A DNA stretch of 64,000 nt from Methylorubrum extorquens. Lineage in GTDB: Bacteria > Pseudomonadota > Alphaproteobacteria > Rhizobiales > Beijerinckiaceae. Every line of letters begins with the position of its first letter. Position 1 is the stretch's first letter. Below are positions 34,777 through 47,319 of this stretch, one piece after another. Both the position numbers and the translations under genes were made by a program. The notes under the pieces were generated by a model that ran no database searches, was not told the origin of the DNA, and saw only the letters and a list, made by a program, of their open reading frames with translations. Location: assembly GCF_024169925.1 (NCBI RefSeq), contig NZ_JALJXF010000001.1, positions 2,052,001 through 2,116,000 on the forward strand, read 5' to 3'.

Positions 34777-35601
34777 ATGATGATGGTCGATACCAAGTAT
34801 CTCGACGGATCGGCTCTCTACGGCGACGATCTCGCGCCGGGGGAGATCGCACGCTGGTACGCGCAGGAGGAGCAGGGCTTCTACCGGCTCGCGACCGAGG
34901 TCTACAAACTCGAAGCGTCCGGCTCCTACAGCTACGAGTACGACGCGCTGAACGCCGTCCACGGCTTCGACCGGCTGCGCGACCGCCGCTTCGAGACCTG
35001 CGTCGCGCTCGGTTGCGCGGCGGGCGACGACGTCGCGCCGCTGGCCGACCGGGTGGACCGGTTCATCGGGATCGAGCCCGCCGAAGAGTGGTGGACCGAC
35101 CGGATCGGCGGACGCCCGGCCCGCTTCATCAAGCCGCTTCCCGCCGGCGACATCCCGCTGCCCGATGATGGCGCCGACCTGTTCGTGAGCCTGGGCGTGC
35201 TCCACCACATCCCCAACGTTTCGCACGTGCTGGCCGAGGCGCACCGCATCCTCAGGCCCGGCGGGCTCCTGGTCTTTCGCGAGCCCATCACCTCGATGGG
35301 CGACTGGACGAAAGAGCGCTACGGCCTGACGCAGAACGAGCGCGGCCTGCCGCTGCCGTGGCTGCACGACAGGCTCGACGGCATCGGCTTCGACATCGTG
35401 CGCGCGGCGCCCTGCATGACCAATGCCCTGGCCAAGATCGCGGGAAAGATCCTTCCGGGTCATCTCTATGCCCGCCGGGGTTACGTGGCGCTCGACGCGG
35501 TGGTGAGCCGGCTGCTCGCCTTCAACATCAGCTATCACCGCACGGCGTTCCTGAAGCGGATCGCCCCCTCGAACGTCTTCATGATCGCCGCGAAGCGCTG
35601 A
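34777..35601 (+). CDS. SAM-dependent methyltransferase (type 11 fold), 274 aa
   Basis: Class I methyltransferase. The SAM-binding strand appears as FETCVALGCAAGDDVAPLAD, with the acidic FIGIEPAEEW after it, ADLFVSLGVLHHIPNVSHVL as motif II/III, and EAHRILRPGGLLVFREP as the post-motif. The C-terminal part (GHLYARRGYVALDAVVSRLL) resembles proteins attached to sugar or lipid modification, but the substrate is unknown. Monocistronic; it converges on the chemoreceptor gene across a strong hairpin. Confidence 0.85.
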   Translation: MMMVDTKYLDGSALYGDDLAPGEIARWYAQEEQGFYRLATEVYKLEASGSYSYEYDALNAVHGFDRLRDRRFETCVALGCAAGDDVAPLADRVDRFIGIEPAEEWWTDRIGGRPARFIKPLPAGDIPLPDDGADLFVSLGVLHHIPNVSHVLAEAHRILRPGGLLVFREPITSMGDWTKERYGLTQNERGLPLPWLHDRLDGIGFDIVRAAPCMTNALAKIAGKILPGHLYARRGYVALDAVVSRLLAFNISYHRTAFLKRIAPSNVFMIAAKR

Positions 35602-35610
35602 AGGCCGCGC

Positions 35611-35632
35611 GGGCGGGGCGGGCGCCCCGCCC
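35611..35632. terminator. Perfect GC hairpin between convergent genes
   Basis: GGGCGGGGCG (35611-35620) pairs with CGCCCCGCCC (35623-35632), followed by TAATCCTT. It lies between the methyltransferase and the chemoreceptor and could terminate both. Confidence 0.65.
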
Positions 35633-35644
35633 TAATCCTTCCCG

Positions 35645-37720
35645 TTACGCCGCCCGCACCTGCGCCAGGAAGCCGCCGACCTCCGTGCGCAGGGCGGCCG
35701 CCTGACGGGCGAGGTCGCTGGCCGCATCGAGCACTTGGCCCGAGCCGGTGCTGGCGTCGTCGGCGGTGCGGGCCACCCCCGACACGTCCTCCGAAGCGCG
35801 GCGCGCACCGTGCGACGTCTCGACCGTGGTGCGGGCGATCTCGGCGGTGGCCGCGCCCTGCTCCTCGACCGCGGCGGCGATGTCGTTGGAGATCCGCGAC
35901 AGGTCGCGGATGGTGCGGGCGATGCCGGTGATGCCTAAGACCGAGGCGCCGGTCGCGGCCTCGATCTCCGCCATCCGCCCGGCGATCTCGTCGGTGGCCC
36001 GCGCCGTCTGGGCGGCGAGTCCCTTCACCTCTGCCGCGACCACGGCAAAGCCCCGGCCCGCCTCCCCGGCCCGCGCGGCCTCGATGGTGGCGTTCAGCGC
36101 CAGCAGGTTGGTCTGGCCGGCGATCTGCGAGATCAGCCCGACGATCTGGCCGATGCTGCTCGCGGCCGAGGCGAGGCGCTCGACCTCCCCGGCGGTGCGG
36201 GCCGCCTCCTCCTCGGCCGCGTTCGCCGCCATCGCCGACGAGCCGACCTGGGCGGAGATTTCGCGGATCGAGGCCGAGAGTTCTTCCGTCGCCGCGGCGA
36301 TGCCGTCGGAGGAGCGCGCCGCCTGCGCCGAGGCCTGCGCGGCCGAGGCGCTGAGGGCGGAGGTCTGGCCCGCCGCCGTGCTCATCGCCCGGGCGGCGCC
36401 CTCCAGTTGATGGGCCGCTGCCGAGACCGCCTCGACGATGCCGCCGACCCGCGCCTCGAAACCGTCGGCCACCGCCATCATCGCCCCGTGGCGCCGGGCC
36501 GCCTCCTCCTCGGCGCCGCGCTCCTGCGCCGTGCGGATGCGTGCGCGCTCGGCCACGCTGTCGCGGAAGGCGAGGGCCGCGGCGGCGATGTCGCGCAGCT
36601 CGCCCGGACCCTTCACCGGAATCTCGACCTCCGTCTCCCCGCGCCCGATCGCGGTCAGCGCCCGTGCCATCCGGCTCAAGGGGCGCGCGATTGCCGAGCC
36701 GAGGCCGAAGGCGAGCGCCACCGAGAGCAGCAGGGTCGCCAGCGCCGCCCCGGCCCAGAGCAGCACCGTGTGCTCGGCCTGCGACCGGGCCGCGCCGGCT
36801 GCCTGCGCCAGGCCGTCCGTCAGCCGGTCCTCGATCCCCTTCAGCCCGTCGATGCGCTGCGTCGCGAGCCCGAACCAACCCTTGGCGTCGGTGAAGGCGA
36901 GCGTCTGGCCGGGGGCCGTGCCGAGGGCGATGCCGCGGAGCCGGGCGACGTCGCGGGCGGTCTCCGAGCTGTTCGCGGCATCGAGCGCGGCGATCTCCTC
37001 CGCAGGGCCCGCGGCACGGAACAGCGCCTCGAAGGTCGCCTGATCCGAGGCAAGCCCGGCGAGCCGGCGCAGGCCCGAGAGGTCGATCGCGCCCGCGGCG
37101 AACACGGCGGAGGCCGCCGCCCGCTCCTGGCCGGCGAACTCCTTGAGCGAGAGAAAGGCGGACAAGGCGGACACGCGGGCGCCGATAGCCGGGTCCGCGG
37201 CGATCTGTGCCACCCCGCGCACGGCCCCGAGGGCCTCCGCGATGATGCCGGTATAGACGGCGAGGTTGGCCGGCACGCTGGTTTGCAGCCGGTCCACCGC
37301 GCTGCGGTGGCGCTCGATCCCGCCGAGACCCTCACGCAGGGCCGCCGCCTTGCGTGCGAACGCCGCATCCGTACCGCCGGCCTCCAGATCTGCGATCAGG
37401 GCCGCGCGCGCGGTATCCGTGAGCGTGCGCTGGGCCGCGAGTTCCGGGGCGAACTGGCTGCCCTTCGAGCCGAGATAGAGGCTGGAGGCGCCGCGCTCCT
37501 TCTGCGCCTCGTGGACGAAGGCGCCGATCCGCACCGAGAGGCCGACCAGTTCCTCCATCCGCGCCATCGCCCGCCCCTGCCCCGCCCGCTCCGCGACCGC
37601 CACCCCCGCCACGGTACCGAAGGCGAGGCACGGGATCAGGGCCACCGCGACGATACGGGCCCGCAGGGACGAAGGCAGAACGGCAGAGAGGGAAGAAAGC
37701 GAAGAAACACGCGAACGCAT
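35645..37720 (-). CDS. Methyl-accepting chemotaxis protein with NIT sensor domain, 691 aa
   Basis: Chemoreceptor. An N-terminal TM ([19 protein letters not shown]) is followed by a periplasmic NIT domain, which in characterised proteins binds nitrate or nitrite; [17 protein letters not shown] is the family signature. A second TM near residue 330 ([19 protein letters not shown]) leads to HAMP ([19 protein letters not shown]) and the signalling hairpin with tip [20 protein letters not shown]. No C-terminal CheR-tethering pentapeptide is seen (ends FLAQVRAA). The start [10 protein letters not shown] is plausible. Nitrate sensing is inferred from the domain only. Confidence 0.92.
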   Translation of the reverse strand: MRSRVSSLSSLSAVLPSSLRARIVAVALIPCLAFGTVAGVAVAERAGQGRAMARMEELVGLSVRIGAFVHEAQKERGASSLYLGSKGSQFAPELAAQRTLTDTARAALIADLEAGGTDAAFARKAAALREGLGGIERHRSAVDRLQTSVPANLAVYTGIIAEALGAVRGVAQIAADPAIGARVSALSAFLSLKEFAGQERAAASAVFAAGAIDLSGLRRLAGLASDQATFEALFRAAGPAEEIAALDAANSSETARDVARLRGIALGTAPGQTLAFTDAKGWFGLATQRIDGLKGIEDRLTDGLAQAAGAARSQAEHTVLLWAGAALATLLLSVALAFGLGSAIARPLSRMARALTAIGRGETEVEIPVKGPGELRDIAAAALAFRDSVAERARIRTAQERGAEEEAARRHGAMMAVADGFEARVGGIVEAVSAAAHQLEGAARAMSTAAGQTSALSASAAQASAQAARSSDGIAAATEELSASIREISAQVGSSAMAANAAEEEAARTAGEVERLASAASSIGQIVGLISQIAGQTNLLALNATIEAARAGEAGRGFAVVAAEVKGLAAQTARATDEIAGRMAEIEAATGASVLGITGIARTIRDLSRISNDIAAAVEEQGAATAEIARTTVETSHGARRASEDVSGVARTADDASTGSGQVLDAASDLARQAAALRTEVGGFLAQVRAA

Positions 37721-37856
37721 GGCAGCACGATCCGGAGAGAAGGTCCCCGGACCGTGCTCACGCTACGTGAAGTAAAGATTTCGCCGGGGCGTGGTTGCTT
37801 AAAGTTTGCGCAGACCGGTGACCATTTCACCGCCCAAGACGATGTTGGAGGCGCCG

Positions 37857-38555
37857 TCAGCCGGCTTTGAGACCAGCGAGTTCTTCGATCCCCCCGCCGT
37901 CCCGGTAGGCCGCGCGGAAGGCCGGGCGCTGCTTCCAACGCTGCCAGAATCGGTCGAGTCCCTCGAAGCGCTCGTCCAGCGGCGTGGCCACGGGGCCGAA
38001 CTTCGAGAAGGCGATGGCCGTGCACAGCGTGATGTCGGCGAAGGTCGGCTCCGGCCCACCGAGCAGCCAGTCGCGCCCGTCGGCTAGGTGGCGATCGACG
38101 AGTCCGGCATGGGCGATCGCCTCCTTGCGGCAATGCTCGCCCCATTGCGGGTTGCGGGTCAGTTCGAGCTTGTGCCCCAACCCTTCGTGCAGCACGTGGA
38201 AGGCGGTGGTGAGCCGGTAGAGGATCTGCACCCAGATCCGGTCGTCCCACATCTGGTCCTGGCCCTGCTCCAAGGCGCTCTCGCCCATGATCCGGCGGCC
38301 GGGGAAGTGCCCGTCGAGGAAGCGGACGATGCCGGCGGTCTCGGCGAGATAGCTCCCGTCGGGCAGTTCCAAGGTCGGGGTCTCGCCCCAGGGGTTCCGC
38401 TTGAGATGGCACCAGCCGCGCTGCTCGCCGCCCGGCGTCATGTCGTAGATCACTTCCTCGAACCGGTCGGCGATGCCCTTCTCGTGGCAGAACAGCCGGA
38501 GCCGCTGCGGATTCGGGAAGGCGGACGGCGAGGTGTAGACGCGGAATTCGGCCAC
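37857..38555 (-). CDS. Glutathione S-transferase family protein, 232 aa
   Basis: GST-fold protein with an N-terminal thioredoxin-like half (FRVYTSPSAFPNPQRLRLFC, NPWGETPTLELPDGSYLAET) and an alpha-helical C-terminal half (GGPEPTFADITLCTAIAFSK). The start is GTG 38555, fixed by AGGAG eight bases upstream; the longer frame to 38834 has no support. The S/C catalytic position near SPSAFPN suggests a Ser-type enzyme. Substrate unknown. It is divergent from the cupin gene (182-base gap). Confidence 0.9.
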   Translation of the reverse strand: MAEFRVYTSPSAFPNPQRLRLFCHEKGIADRFEEVIYDMTPGGEQRGWCHLKRNPWGETPTLELPDGSYLAETAGIVRFLDGHFPGRRIMGESALEQGQDQMWDDRIWVQILYRLTTAFHVLHEGLGHKLELTRNPQWGEHCRKEAIAHAGLVDRHLADGRDWLLGGPEPTFADITLCTAIAFSKFGPVATPLDERFEGLDRFWQRWKQRPAFRAAYRDGGGIEELAGLKAG

Positions 38556-38737
38556 GGGTCGGGCTCCTGACGAATGCTCGGGACAAGCCGGCCCCCGCAG
38601 GTAGGCGGACGGCGCGTCGCGTCGAGTCGGAACGGGGGCGGAACCGGTCCGGCTTCGCCGTCTTGAGCCGTTGAGTCGCACGGGGCCTGTAGAAGACCCG
38701 TCGGAAATCCTGCAAGGAAGCCTGTCCGGAGACGCGC

Positions 38738-39196
38738 ATGGCAAAGCCCGACACTCCCGCGCCCTCCCCCGCCCTGTCCGAGGGGGGACGCTTCGACCTC
38801 CACGCCATCGCGCGGGAACTGCCCGCCTCCGCATCGACGCTCCTGGTCGACACCTATCTGTCCGACCGGGAGACGGCGAGCGTGCGGGTGTTCCGGGTCT
38901 ACCGCCCGACTCCGCCGCACTATCACGCGACCTGCGACGAGGTGCTCGTCTGCCTGTCGGGCCGCGGCACCTTCTGGATCGGCGATGCGGGGAACGAGGC
39001 GGCGTTCGGCCCCGGCCAGCTCCTGCTGTTCGACCGGGGCACCGTCCACGCCCTGCCGCAGATCCTGGAGGAGCCGCTGGTCTTCCTCTCGGTCGATACC
39101 CCGCGGCGCGAACCCACCGACATCGTCTTCGTCAACCCGGAGGACGGGACGGCGGCGAGCTTCATGGCGCGCAATGCCGGAGACGGGCGCGCATAG
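38738..39196 (+). CDS. Single-domain cupin protein, 152 aa
   Basis: Small beta-barrel protein. The cupin metal motif is seen as PPHYHATCDEVLVCLSGRG (His, His and Glu ligands) and the second motif as LLLFDRGTVHALPQI (His). Function could be a sugar or small-molecule binding or isomerase activity; no precise role can be read. It is followed after 26 bases by a small membrane protein, probably in one operon. Confidence 0.85.
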   Translation: MAKPDTPAPSPALSEGGRFDLHAIARELPASASTLLVDTYLSDRETASVRVFRVYRPTPPHYHATCDEVLVCLSGRGTFWIGDAGNEAAFGPGQLLLFDRGTVHALPQILEEPLVFLSVDTPRREPTDIVFVNPEDGTAASFMARNAGDGRA

Positions 39197-39222
39197 CGCT
39201 CCGCCGCCCCGAAGGTTCACCG

Positions 39223-39666
39223 ATGCTCCCCGGCCTCCTCGCTCTCATCCTTGCTGCCCTGTTCACAGGCGCGGCCCTCTACATCCTGGTCGCCGAGCAG
39301 CCGGCCCGCCTGCTGATCCCGGAGCCCGCACTTCTGGTGCAGTGGCGCCGGGCCTATCGGGGCGGCACCGCCATGCAGGGAAGTCTCGCCGTCATCGGCT
39401 TCCTCTGCGCCGCGCTGGCGTGGTGGCTCACCGGGCGGCTCGGCTTCCTCGCGGGCGGGCTCGTGCTCGTGGCGAACTGGCCCTACACCCTCATCGTGAT
39501 CATGCCGGTCAACCGGCGCCTCGACGCCATCGTGCCGACGGAGGCGGGGCCGGAGGTCCGCACCCTGGTCGAACACTGGGGCCGCCTGCATGCGGGGCGC
39601 ATCGCGCTCGGGAGCTCAGCCGTGCTGATCCTGTTCGGAACACTCGCGACCTTGGCGGTTGCTTGA
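39223..39666 (+). CDS. DUF1772-like small membrane protein, 147 aa
   Basis: Four hydrophobic segments (LLALILAALFTGAALYILV, SLAVIGFLCAALAWWL, LAGGLVLVANWPYTLIVI, SAVLILFGTLATLAVA) with the conserved PVNRRLDA after helix 3 and HWGRLHAGR before helix 4, both typical of DUF1772. Function unknown. GAAGG lies about 8 bases before the start. Probably co-transcribed with the cupin gene. Confidence 0.85.
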   Translation: MLPGLLALILAALFTGAALYILVAEQPARLLIPEPALLVQWRRAYRGGTAMQGSLAVIGFLCAALAWWLTGRLGFLAGGLVLVANWPYTLIVIMPVNRRLDAIVPTEAGPEVRTLVEHWGRLHAGRIALGSSAVLILFGTLATLAVA

Positions 39667-39922
39667 GCGATTGAGAGTACCTCACAAAACGCCCGGTTAC
39701 CGGCCGTTTTCCCTCGAGACGCGACAGTGCAACGGGCCTCTCGTGAGAGATCGTTAGGCCGGCATTGCCGTCGTACCCGTTCCGTTCTAGTGGTTTCACG
39801 CCGCCCGGAACCCATCTTCCGTCCCCGGAACCTGTTCTTCGCGCGGCGCGCCCGCTGCCCGCCCGAACAGGTCGGCGGCCGTGCATCGGGTCGCTCGGAT
39901 CGTCGCAGAGATTTTGTCGTCC

Positions 39923-43036
<3,114 letters not shown>

Positions 43037-43589
43037 GGCGCACCGGCCGATGCGGGCGGGCCGGCGCAACCTGATGGCGATGGGTTCCCGCGCTGCCGGA
43101 GAGCCGGGCCGAGGGAGCGATTCGGTCGGCTGAGCCGGCCGGTCCGGCCCTTGGTGACGGCGCGGCCGGTGCGGCCGAGCCCCAAACCCGCATTCGCACT
43201 TGCGCAACTGCCCGGCCCTTCCTGCCGAAGGATCCCGGCCGGATGCGGCGGTCAATGACTTGAGGACAATGTACTATTTCGCCTGAATCCCGTTCGCGGG
43301 ATGGCATCCGTCCAAGATGGATTGCGTTAAGAGGTCGTTAAGCCTTTGGTTGCTCCGCAGCAAAAATGCGGCTTTTGCGCAACGGTAGGGTCCGAACTGC
43401 TGAGATTGGAGGCAATCCCCTGTCTTTCGCGGTCGGTCTGTAGAATAGTTCCCGACGTCGAGACTTGAGGTGCGGCCGTAGGGGGCACCGGCATCACACC
43501 AGCCTTCCCACTCCGGGGAGAGAGGGAGGCGAGAGGCGATGCGGGGGCTACGGGGCGGACGCCTGAATCCTTGGGAAGGAACGAGAAAA
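43037..43589. other. Long leader/intergenic region before the outer-membrane protein gene
   Basis: 553 bases without a supported gene. The first ~200 bases are GC-rich. From about 43250 the sequence becomes less GC-rich (GTACTATTTCG, GGATTGCGTTAAGAGG), which probably marks the promoter region of the abundant-looking beta-barrel gene. GTTCGCGGGATGGCATCC could fold, but no RNA family is recognised. Confidence 0.5.
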
Positions 43590-44528
43590 ATGATGAAGAA
43601 CTGGCTCGCTGCGGGCGCCATTGCACTCACGGCCGGAATGACGACGACCGTCGCCCAGGCGCAGACGACCACGGTTCCCGGTGAGCAGGTCGGTCTGGCC
43701 GTCGGCGCGCCGCTCCCCGAGGGCATCTACGCCATCAACACCTTCACCTACCGCAGCCCGGATGGCCCGAACGCGACTTCGGTCGACACCGCCGTCAACG
43801 TCCCGATCCTGGTGTGGGCGACCCCCTACGTGCCGTTCGGCGGCCGCCTCGAGTTCGTCGTGGCCCCCCCGACGGTGTTCACCTTCAGCCGCGCTGCCGG
43901 CGGCCGTGACACCTCGATCAACGTCGGTACCTTCGTCGGCGCGATCTGGGCGTTCGACCTCGGCGGCAACATCGGCGTCAGCTTGCTCGGCGGTTCGTAC
44001 CTCAACGAGCTCAACGCCGGTCGTGGCGGTGGCCTGAACATCCTGGCCTCCAACACCTACCGTGTCGGCGGCGCCGTCAGCTACACCGGCGACGGTTACA
44101 ACCTGACCGCCAACCTGACCTATAACTTCTACGACTCGCCCAGCCGCTTCGACGGCCGCAACGGCATCCCCGGCTTCTTCGGCCCGGTGCAGATCTCGGA
44201 CGCGTTCAACCTCGACCTGACCGCGACCAAGAAGTTCGGCAAGTTCGAAATCGGCGCCATCGGCTACGGCACGGTCAACCTCGACCCGAACCTGCTCGCC
44301 TTCGTGAACGACCCGACCAGCCGCATCGGTCGCGGTGGCCGGTTCGCCCTCGGCGGCCTCATCGGCTACGACTTCGGACCGTTCTCGGTTCAGGCCTACG
44401 TCGCCCGCGACGTCGTGACCACGGCCGGCCTGCGCGAGAGCACCGATGGTTGGTTCCGCATCATCGCCCCGCTCTACACCCCGGTTGCCGCTGCTCCGGC
44501 CCCGGCTCCGCTGGTTCGCAAGTACTGA
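43590..44528 (+). CDS. Outer-membrane beta-barrel of the MetA-pathway/SphA-like transporter family, 312 aa
   Basis: A cleaved signal (MMKNWLAAGAIALTAGMTTT ending AQA-QTT) is followed by alternating beta-strands (YAINTFTYRS, VPILVWATPYV, NLTANLTYNFYDSP, KKFGKFEIGAIGYGTV, ALGGLIGYDFGPFSVQAYVAR) as in the COG4313/Phenol_MetA_deg family. These are proposed outer-membrane channels for hydrophobic substrates. It ends in an aromatic residue (RKY) as outer-membrane barrels do. AAGGA lies nine bases before the ATG and codon use is strongly biased to preferred codons, which suggests high expression. Substrate unknown. Confidence 0.85.
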   Translation: MMKNWLAAGAIALTAGMTTTVAQAQTTTVPGEQVGLAVGAPLPEGIYAINTFTYRSPDGPNATSVDTAVNVPILVWATPYVPFGGRLEFVVAPPTVFTFSRAAGGRDTSINVGTFVGAIWAFDLGGNIGVSLLGGSYLNELNAGRGGGLNILASNTYRVGGAVSYTGDGYNLTANLTYNFYDSPSRFDGRNGIPGFFGPVQISDAFNLDLTATKKFGKFEIGAIGYGTVNLDPNLLAFVNDPTSRIGRGGRFALGGLIGYDFGPFSVQAYVARDVVTTAGLRESTDGWFRIIAPLYTPVAAAPAPAPLVRKY

Positions 44529-44581
44529 TCAGACCGATCCGGTCGGGGGCGCTCACCGCGTCCCCGATCTGTTCAAGGTCG

Positions 44582-44615
44582 CGAAGCCGCCCCGCCGCAA
44601 GGCCGGGCGGCTTCG
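44582..44615 (+). terminator. Strong terminator hairpin of the outer-membrane protein gene
   Basis: CGAAGCCGCCC (44582-44592) pairs with GGGCGGCTTCG (44605-44615), followed by TCCGTTTCG. It begins 53 bases after the stop codon. Confidence 0.8.
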
Positions 44616-44688
44616 TCCGTTTCGGGCCGGCTGTGCAAGGGGCGTCCGGATTCTGGAAGGTGCGGCCTCGATTGGGGGGCCGCGCGTC

Positions 44689-45453
44689 CTATTCACGGAT
44701 CAGCTTGCCGGTGTAGATCACCTGCCCGGTGGGCTTGCCGGTGGGTGAGCCGCCCGGCGGCTCCACCGACACGGCGATGACCCCGTCCCCGCCGTGACCG
44801 GCCTCCGGCGGCAGGCGGATGCGGGTGGCCTCGCCTTCGACGAGGCCGATCGGCTTCGGGGCGGCGCCCTGCCCGACATACCAGAGTTCCAGACTGCGGC
44901 CGGCTGGAGCCTGCGCCGCCACGGGCCGCACCCGGGCGGTGCCCGCTCCGGTGTCGACGCTGACGATCAGGGCCGGCAGGTCGCCCGCGCTCGTGACCAC
45001 GGCGACGTAGCGGCCTTCCGCACCGCCCGCCCGCTCCCCGCCGAGCCGCGGCGAACCGGTCAGCACGACCAGCGCGAGGCCGGCGGCGGCGAGCCCCGCC
45101 CCCGCCGCGGTGAAGCGCCAGAGCCGGAGTTGCCGGCGCAGGTCGCGCAGACGGTTGTCGTTGGCGGCGCTCGCTTGGTCCGGCCGGGGAGCGTGATCGT
45201 CCGCAGCGGTGCCGCGCGCGATCTCTCGGGCGATCTCCGGCCAGAGGTGAGCCGGCGGCTCGACCGCAGGCACGGCGCGGGCGAGTGGAGCGAGACGTCG
45301 CTCCCAGGCGCGGACGGCCGCCTCGGTGGCCGGATCGACCGCCCGCTGCAATTCGAACGCGGCGCGCTCACCCGCATCGAGGGTGCCGAGCACGTACTCG
45401 GCCGCCCGCAGGTCGCGTTCCGCCGGCTCCGGTCTGCCGCTCCCGCCGCTCAC
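44689..45453 (-). CDS. Anti-sigma factor (RskA-like), 254 aa
   Basis: Membrane anti-sigma factor for the ECF sigma encoded just upstream. The N-terminal cytoplasmic part (AAEYVLGTLDAGERAAFELQ ... VRAWERRLAPLA) is the usual anti-sigma helix bundle without a zinc motif. One TM follows (FTAAGAGLAAAGLALVVLTG), then a periplasmic RskA-type domain (GRSLELWYVGQGAAPKPIG, ISVEPPGGSPTGKPTG-like end). The start is GTG 45453, which overlaps the sigma stop in GTGA; the longer reading frame belongs to the shadow of the sigma gene. Confidence 0.9.
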   Translation of the reverse strand: MSGGSGRPEPAERDLRAAEYVLGTLDAGERAAFELQRAVDPATEAAVRAWERRLAPLARAVPAVEPPAHLWPEIAREIARGTAADDHAPRPDQASAANDNRLRDLRRQLRLWRFTAAGAGLAAAGLALVVLTGSPRLGGERAGGAEGRYVAVVTSAGDLPALIVSVDTGAGTARVRPVAAQAPAGRSLELWYVGQGAAPKPIGLVEGEATRIRLPPEAGHGGDGVIAVSVEPPGGSPTGKPTGQVIYTGKLIRE

Positions 45454-46004
45454 GCGATGCTCTCCAAGCAAGATTTCAGGGCGGCCAGCGTCCGGTGCAG
45501 CCAGGTCTTCACGGTGTTGACGGGCCGCTCGAAGCGTTCGGCGAGTTCCTCGCGGGACCAGCCCTCGCAATAGGCCAGCACGACGCAGTCGCGCTGCGTC
45601 GGATCGAGCCGCGACAGGCAGGCGACGAGCGCGTCGCGGTCGAGGAAGGCGCCTTCCTCGTCGGTCGGGGCGACGAGGCGCTCCATCCAGGCCTCCCCGC
45701 TTTCACCAGACGGCATCGGAACCTCGCTCCGGCGGCGCAGCCCGTCGATGGCCCGGTTGCGCGCGATCGTATACAGCCACGGAAGCGGGGCCCCGGCCGA
45801 GGGCGCGTAGGCGCCTGCCGACTGCCAGACCTTCAGGTAGACATCCTGAAGCACGTCCTCGGCGAGGCTCCGGTCTCGCTGGATACGCAGGATGATCCCG
45901 AAAAGTTTCGGCGCGGTCCGGTCGTAGAGCGCCCGCAGGGCCGCCACGTCCCGTCGGGCGACGCGGTCCAGCAGCCCGGCCAGTTCTCCGTCGTGCGGCG
46001 TCAC
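45450..46004 (-). CDS. ECF RNA polymerase sigma factor, 184 aa
   Basis: Small sigma-70 family factor. Region 2 is seen in LYDRTAPKLFGIILRIQRD and AEDVLQDVYLKVWQSAG, followed by PLPWLYTIARNRAIDGLRRR. Region 4 is seen in LDPTQRDCVVLAYCEGWSRE and FERPVNTVKTWLHRTLAALK. Layout resembles the RpoE/SigK-like group with RskA-type anti-sigma. The start is GTG 46004. It overlaps its anti-sigma by 4 bases. The PDZ pseudo-protease gene is divergent, 311 bases away, and is a plausible member of the same response. Confidence 0.92.
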   Translation of the reverse strand: MTPHDGELAGLLDRVARRDVAALRALYDRTAPKLFGIILRIQRDRSLAEDVLQDVYLKVWQSAGAYAPSAGAPLPWLYTIARNRAIDGLRRRSEVPMPSGESGEAWMERLVAPTDEEGAFLDRDALVACLSRLDPTQRDCVVLAYCEGWSREELAERFERPVNTVKTWLHRTLAALKSCLESIA

Positions 46005-46315
46005 GGCCCGCTCCCGGCGGACGCGGCGCGGAGGGAGGTCGTCGGAGGACGCGGCATGGTTCCGGTGCGTCTGGAAGGGAGGCGTCCGCCGGACGCTCAG
46101 CGCGGCGGGACAGGGAGCGGCACCCTATCGGAGGTGATGCCGGCGCGCCACAGGCCGTCTCGGGTCGTAGCGCGGGCGCCTTTCGACGCGGCGACGGGCG
46201 GGTGTCGGGGCGAGATGCGCCGCCTATCTGTGTCGGAAGCAGCGCCCGGCGAACCTTGCGAACGGACGTCGGTCCACGGGCGGCAGCGGAGCGGGGCGCA
46301 GGGAAATTGCAGAAC

Positions 46316-47290
46316 ATGTCCGCGCACGGCGAATTCAGGATTCCGGCCGCCCTGCAGCCGAAGGCCGGCGACTACACCTACGATCTGGAGCGGGCGCTGA
46401 CCTCGGTCGTCTCCCTCTCCTCCCGTGTGCCGGCGGAGGCCTTCACAGCCGAGACGCTCGGCACCGAGCGGGCGGGCAACGGCGTGGTGATCCGCGAGGA
46501 CGGGCTGGTGCTCACCATCGGCTACCTCGTTCTGGAGGCCGAGAGCGTTTGGCTCACCACGCATGACGGGCGCTCGGTGCCGGCCTACGTCGTCGGCTAC
46601 GACGGGGAGACCGGCTTCGGCCTCGTCCAGGCGCTCGGCCGCCTCGGCCTGCCCGCCCTGAGGCTCGGGCGCTCGGACACGATGAAGGTTGGCGAGCGGG
46701 CGGTGGTCGCGGGGGCGGGCGGGCGCTCGCACAGCCTCGCGGTCGAACTCGTCGCCCGGCAGGAATTCGCCGGCTACTGGGAGTACGTCCTCGACGAGGC
46801 CCTGTTCACCACCCCCGCCCACCCGCACTGGGGCGGCACCGCCCTGATCGGGTCCGACGGGGCGCTGGTCGGCATCGGCTCGCTTCAGCTCCAGCAGGGC
46901 GGCACGGGAGCGGGGCGGGCGATCAACATGGTCGTGCCGATCGAACTCCTGCCGCCGATCCTGGCCGATCTCGAGACCCGCGGCCGGGCCGACCGCCCGC
47001 CCCGCCCCTGGCTCGGCCTCTACGCCACCGAGACCGAGGACGGCGTCGTGGTGATGGGAACCGCCGACAAGGGCCCGGCGGAGGCTGCCGACCTGCGCGC
47101 GGGCGACGTGCTGACCGAGGTGACGGGCGAGCCGGTCGCCGACCTCGCCGGTTTCTTCCGGCAGGTCTGGGCACTCGGCGAGGCGGGGGTGCGCGTCCCC
47201 CTCACGATCAACCGGGACGGGCGCCTGACCCGGCTCGCGCTGACCTCGGTCGATCGCGACCGGTTCCTGATCGGACCGAAGCTGCACTGA
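46316..47290 (+). CDS. Trypsin-like/PDZ protein with a lost catalytic triad, 324 aa
   Basis: Fold like DegP/HtrA: a chymotrypsin-type domain (residues ~25-230) and one PDZ domain (~230-310, GPAEAADLRAGDVLTEVTGE). At each catalytic position the expected residue is missing. Where active members have HVV, this has YLV (~70). The Asp region reads DGETGFGLVQA (~95). Where GNSGGP is expected, WGGTALIGSDG is found (~171). It should therefore not be a protease and may act as a binding or regulatory protein. No signal peptide is visible (MSAHGEFRIPAALQPKAGDY), so it may be cytoplasmic unless the start is wrong. Ribosome site AGGGA about 11 bases upstream. It sits divergent from an ECF sigma/anti-sigma pair. 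Confidence 0.85.
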   Translation: MSAHGEFRIPAALQPKAGDYTYDLERALTSVVSLSSRVPAEAFTAETLGTERAGNGVVIREDGLVLTIGYLVLEAESVWLTTHDGRSVPAYVVGYDGETGFGLVQALGRLGLPALRLGRSDTMKVGERAVVAGAGGRSHSLAVELVARQEFAGYWEYVLDEALFTTPAHPHWGGTALIGSDGALVGIGSLQLQQGGTGAGRAINMVVPIELLPPILADLETRGRADRPPRPWLGLYATETEDGVVVMGTADKGPAEAADLRAGDVLTEVTGEPVADLAGFFRQVWALGEAGVRVPLTINRDGRLTRLALTSVDRDRFLIGPKLH

Positions 47291-47319
47291 CCGCCGGCAT
47301 CACTCCCCACGGAAGCGGA

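Noticed and set aside
37721..37856. Small gene between the chemoreceptor and the GST
   Set aside because: No start with a ribosome site and no coding-like composition; probably promoter and leader sequence.
39881..39922. GTG start upstream for UvrA
   Set aside because: No ribosome site and no family support; the ATG at 39923 is a better start.
39667..39922. LexA (SOS) box upstream of uvrA
   Set aside because: GTTC and GAAC words occur (39779, 39784, 39808, 39828, 39834), but no pair has the GTTC-N7-GTTC spacing.
43274..43726. 150-codon minus-strand frame before and over the outer-membrane protein start
   Set aside because: Overlaps the start of a well-supported gene on the other strand and has no family features.
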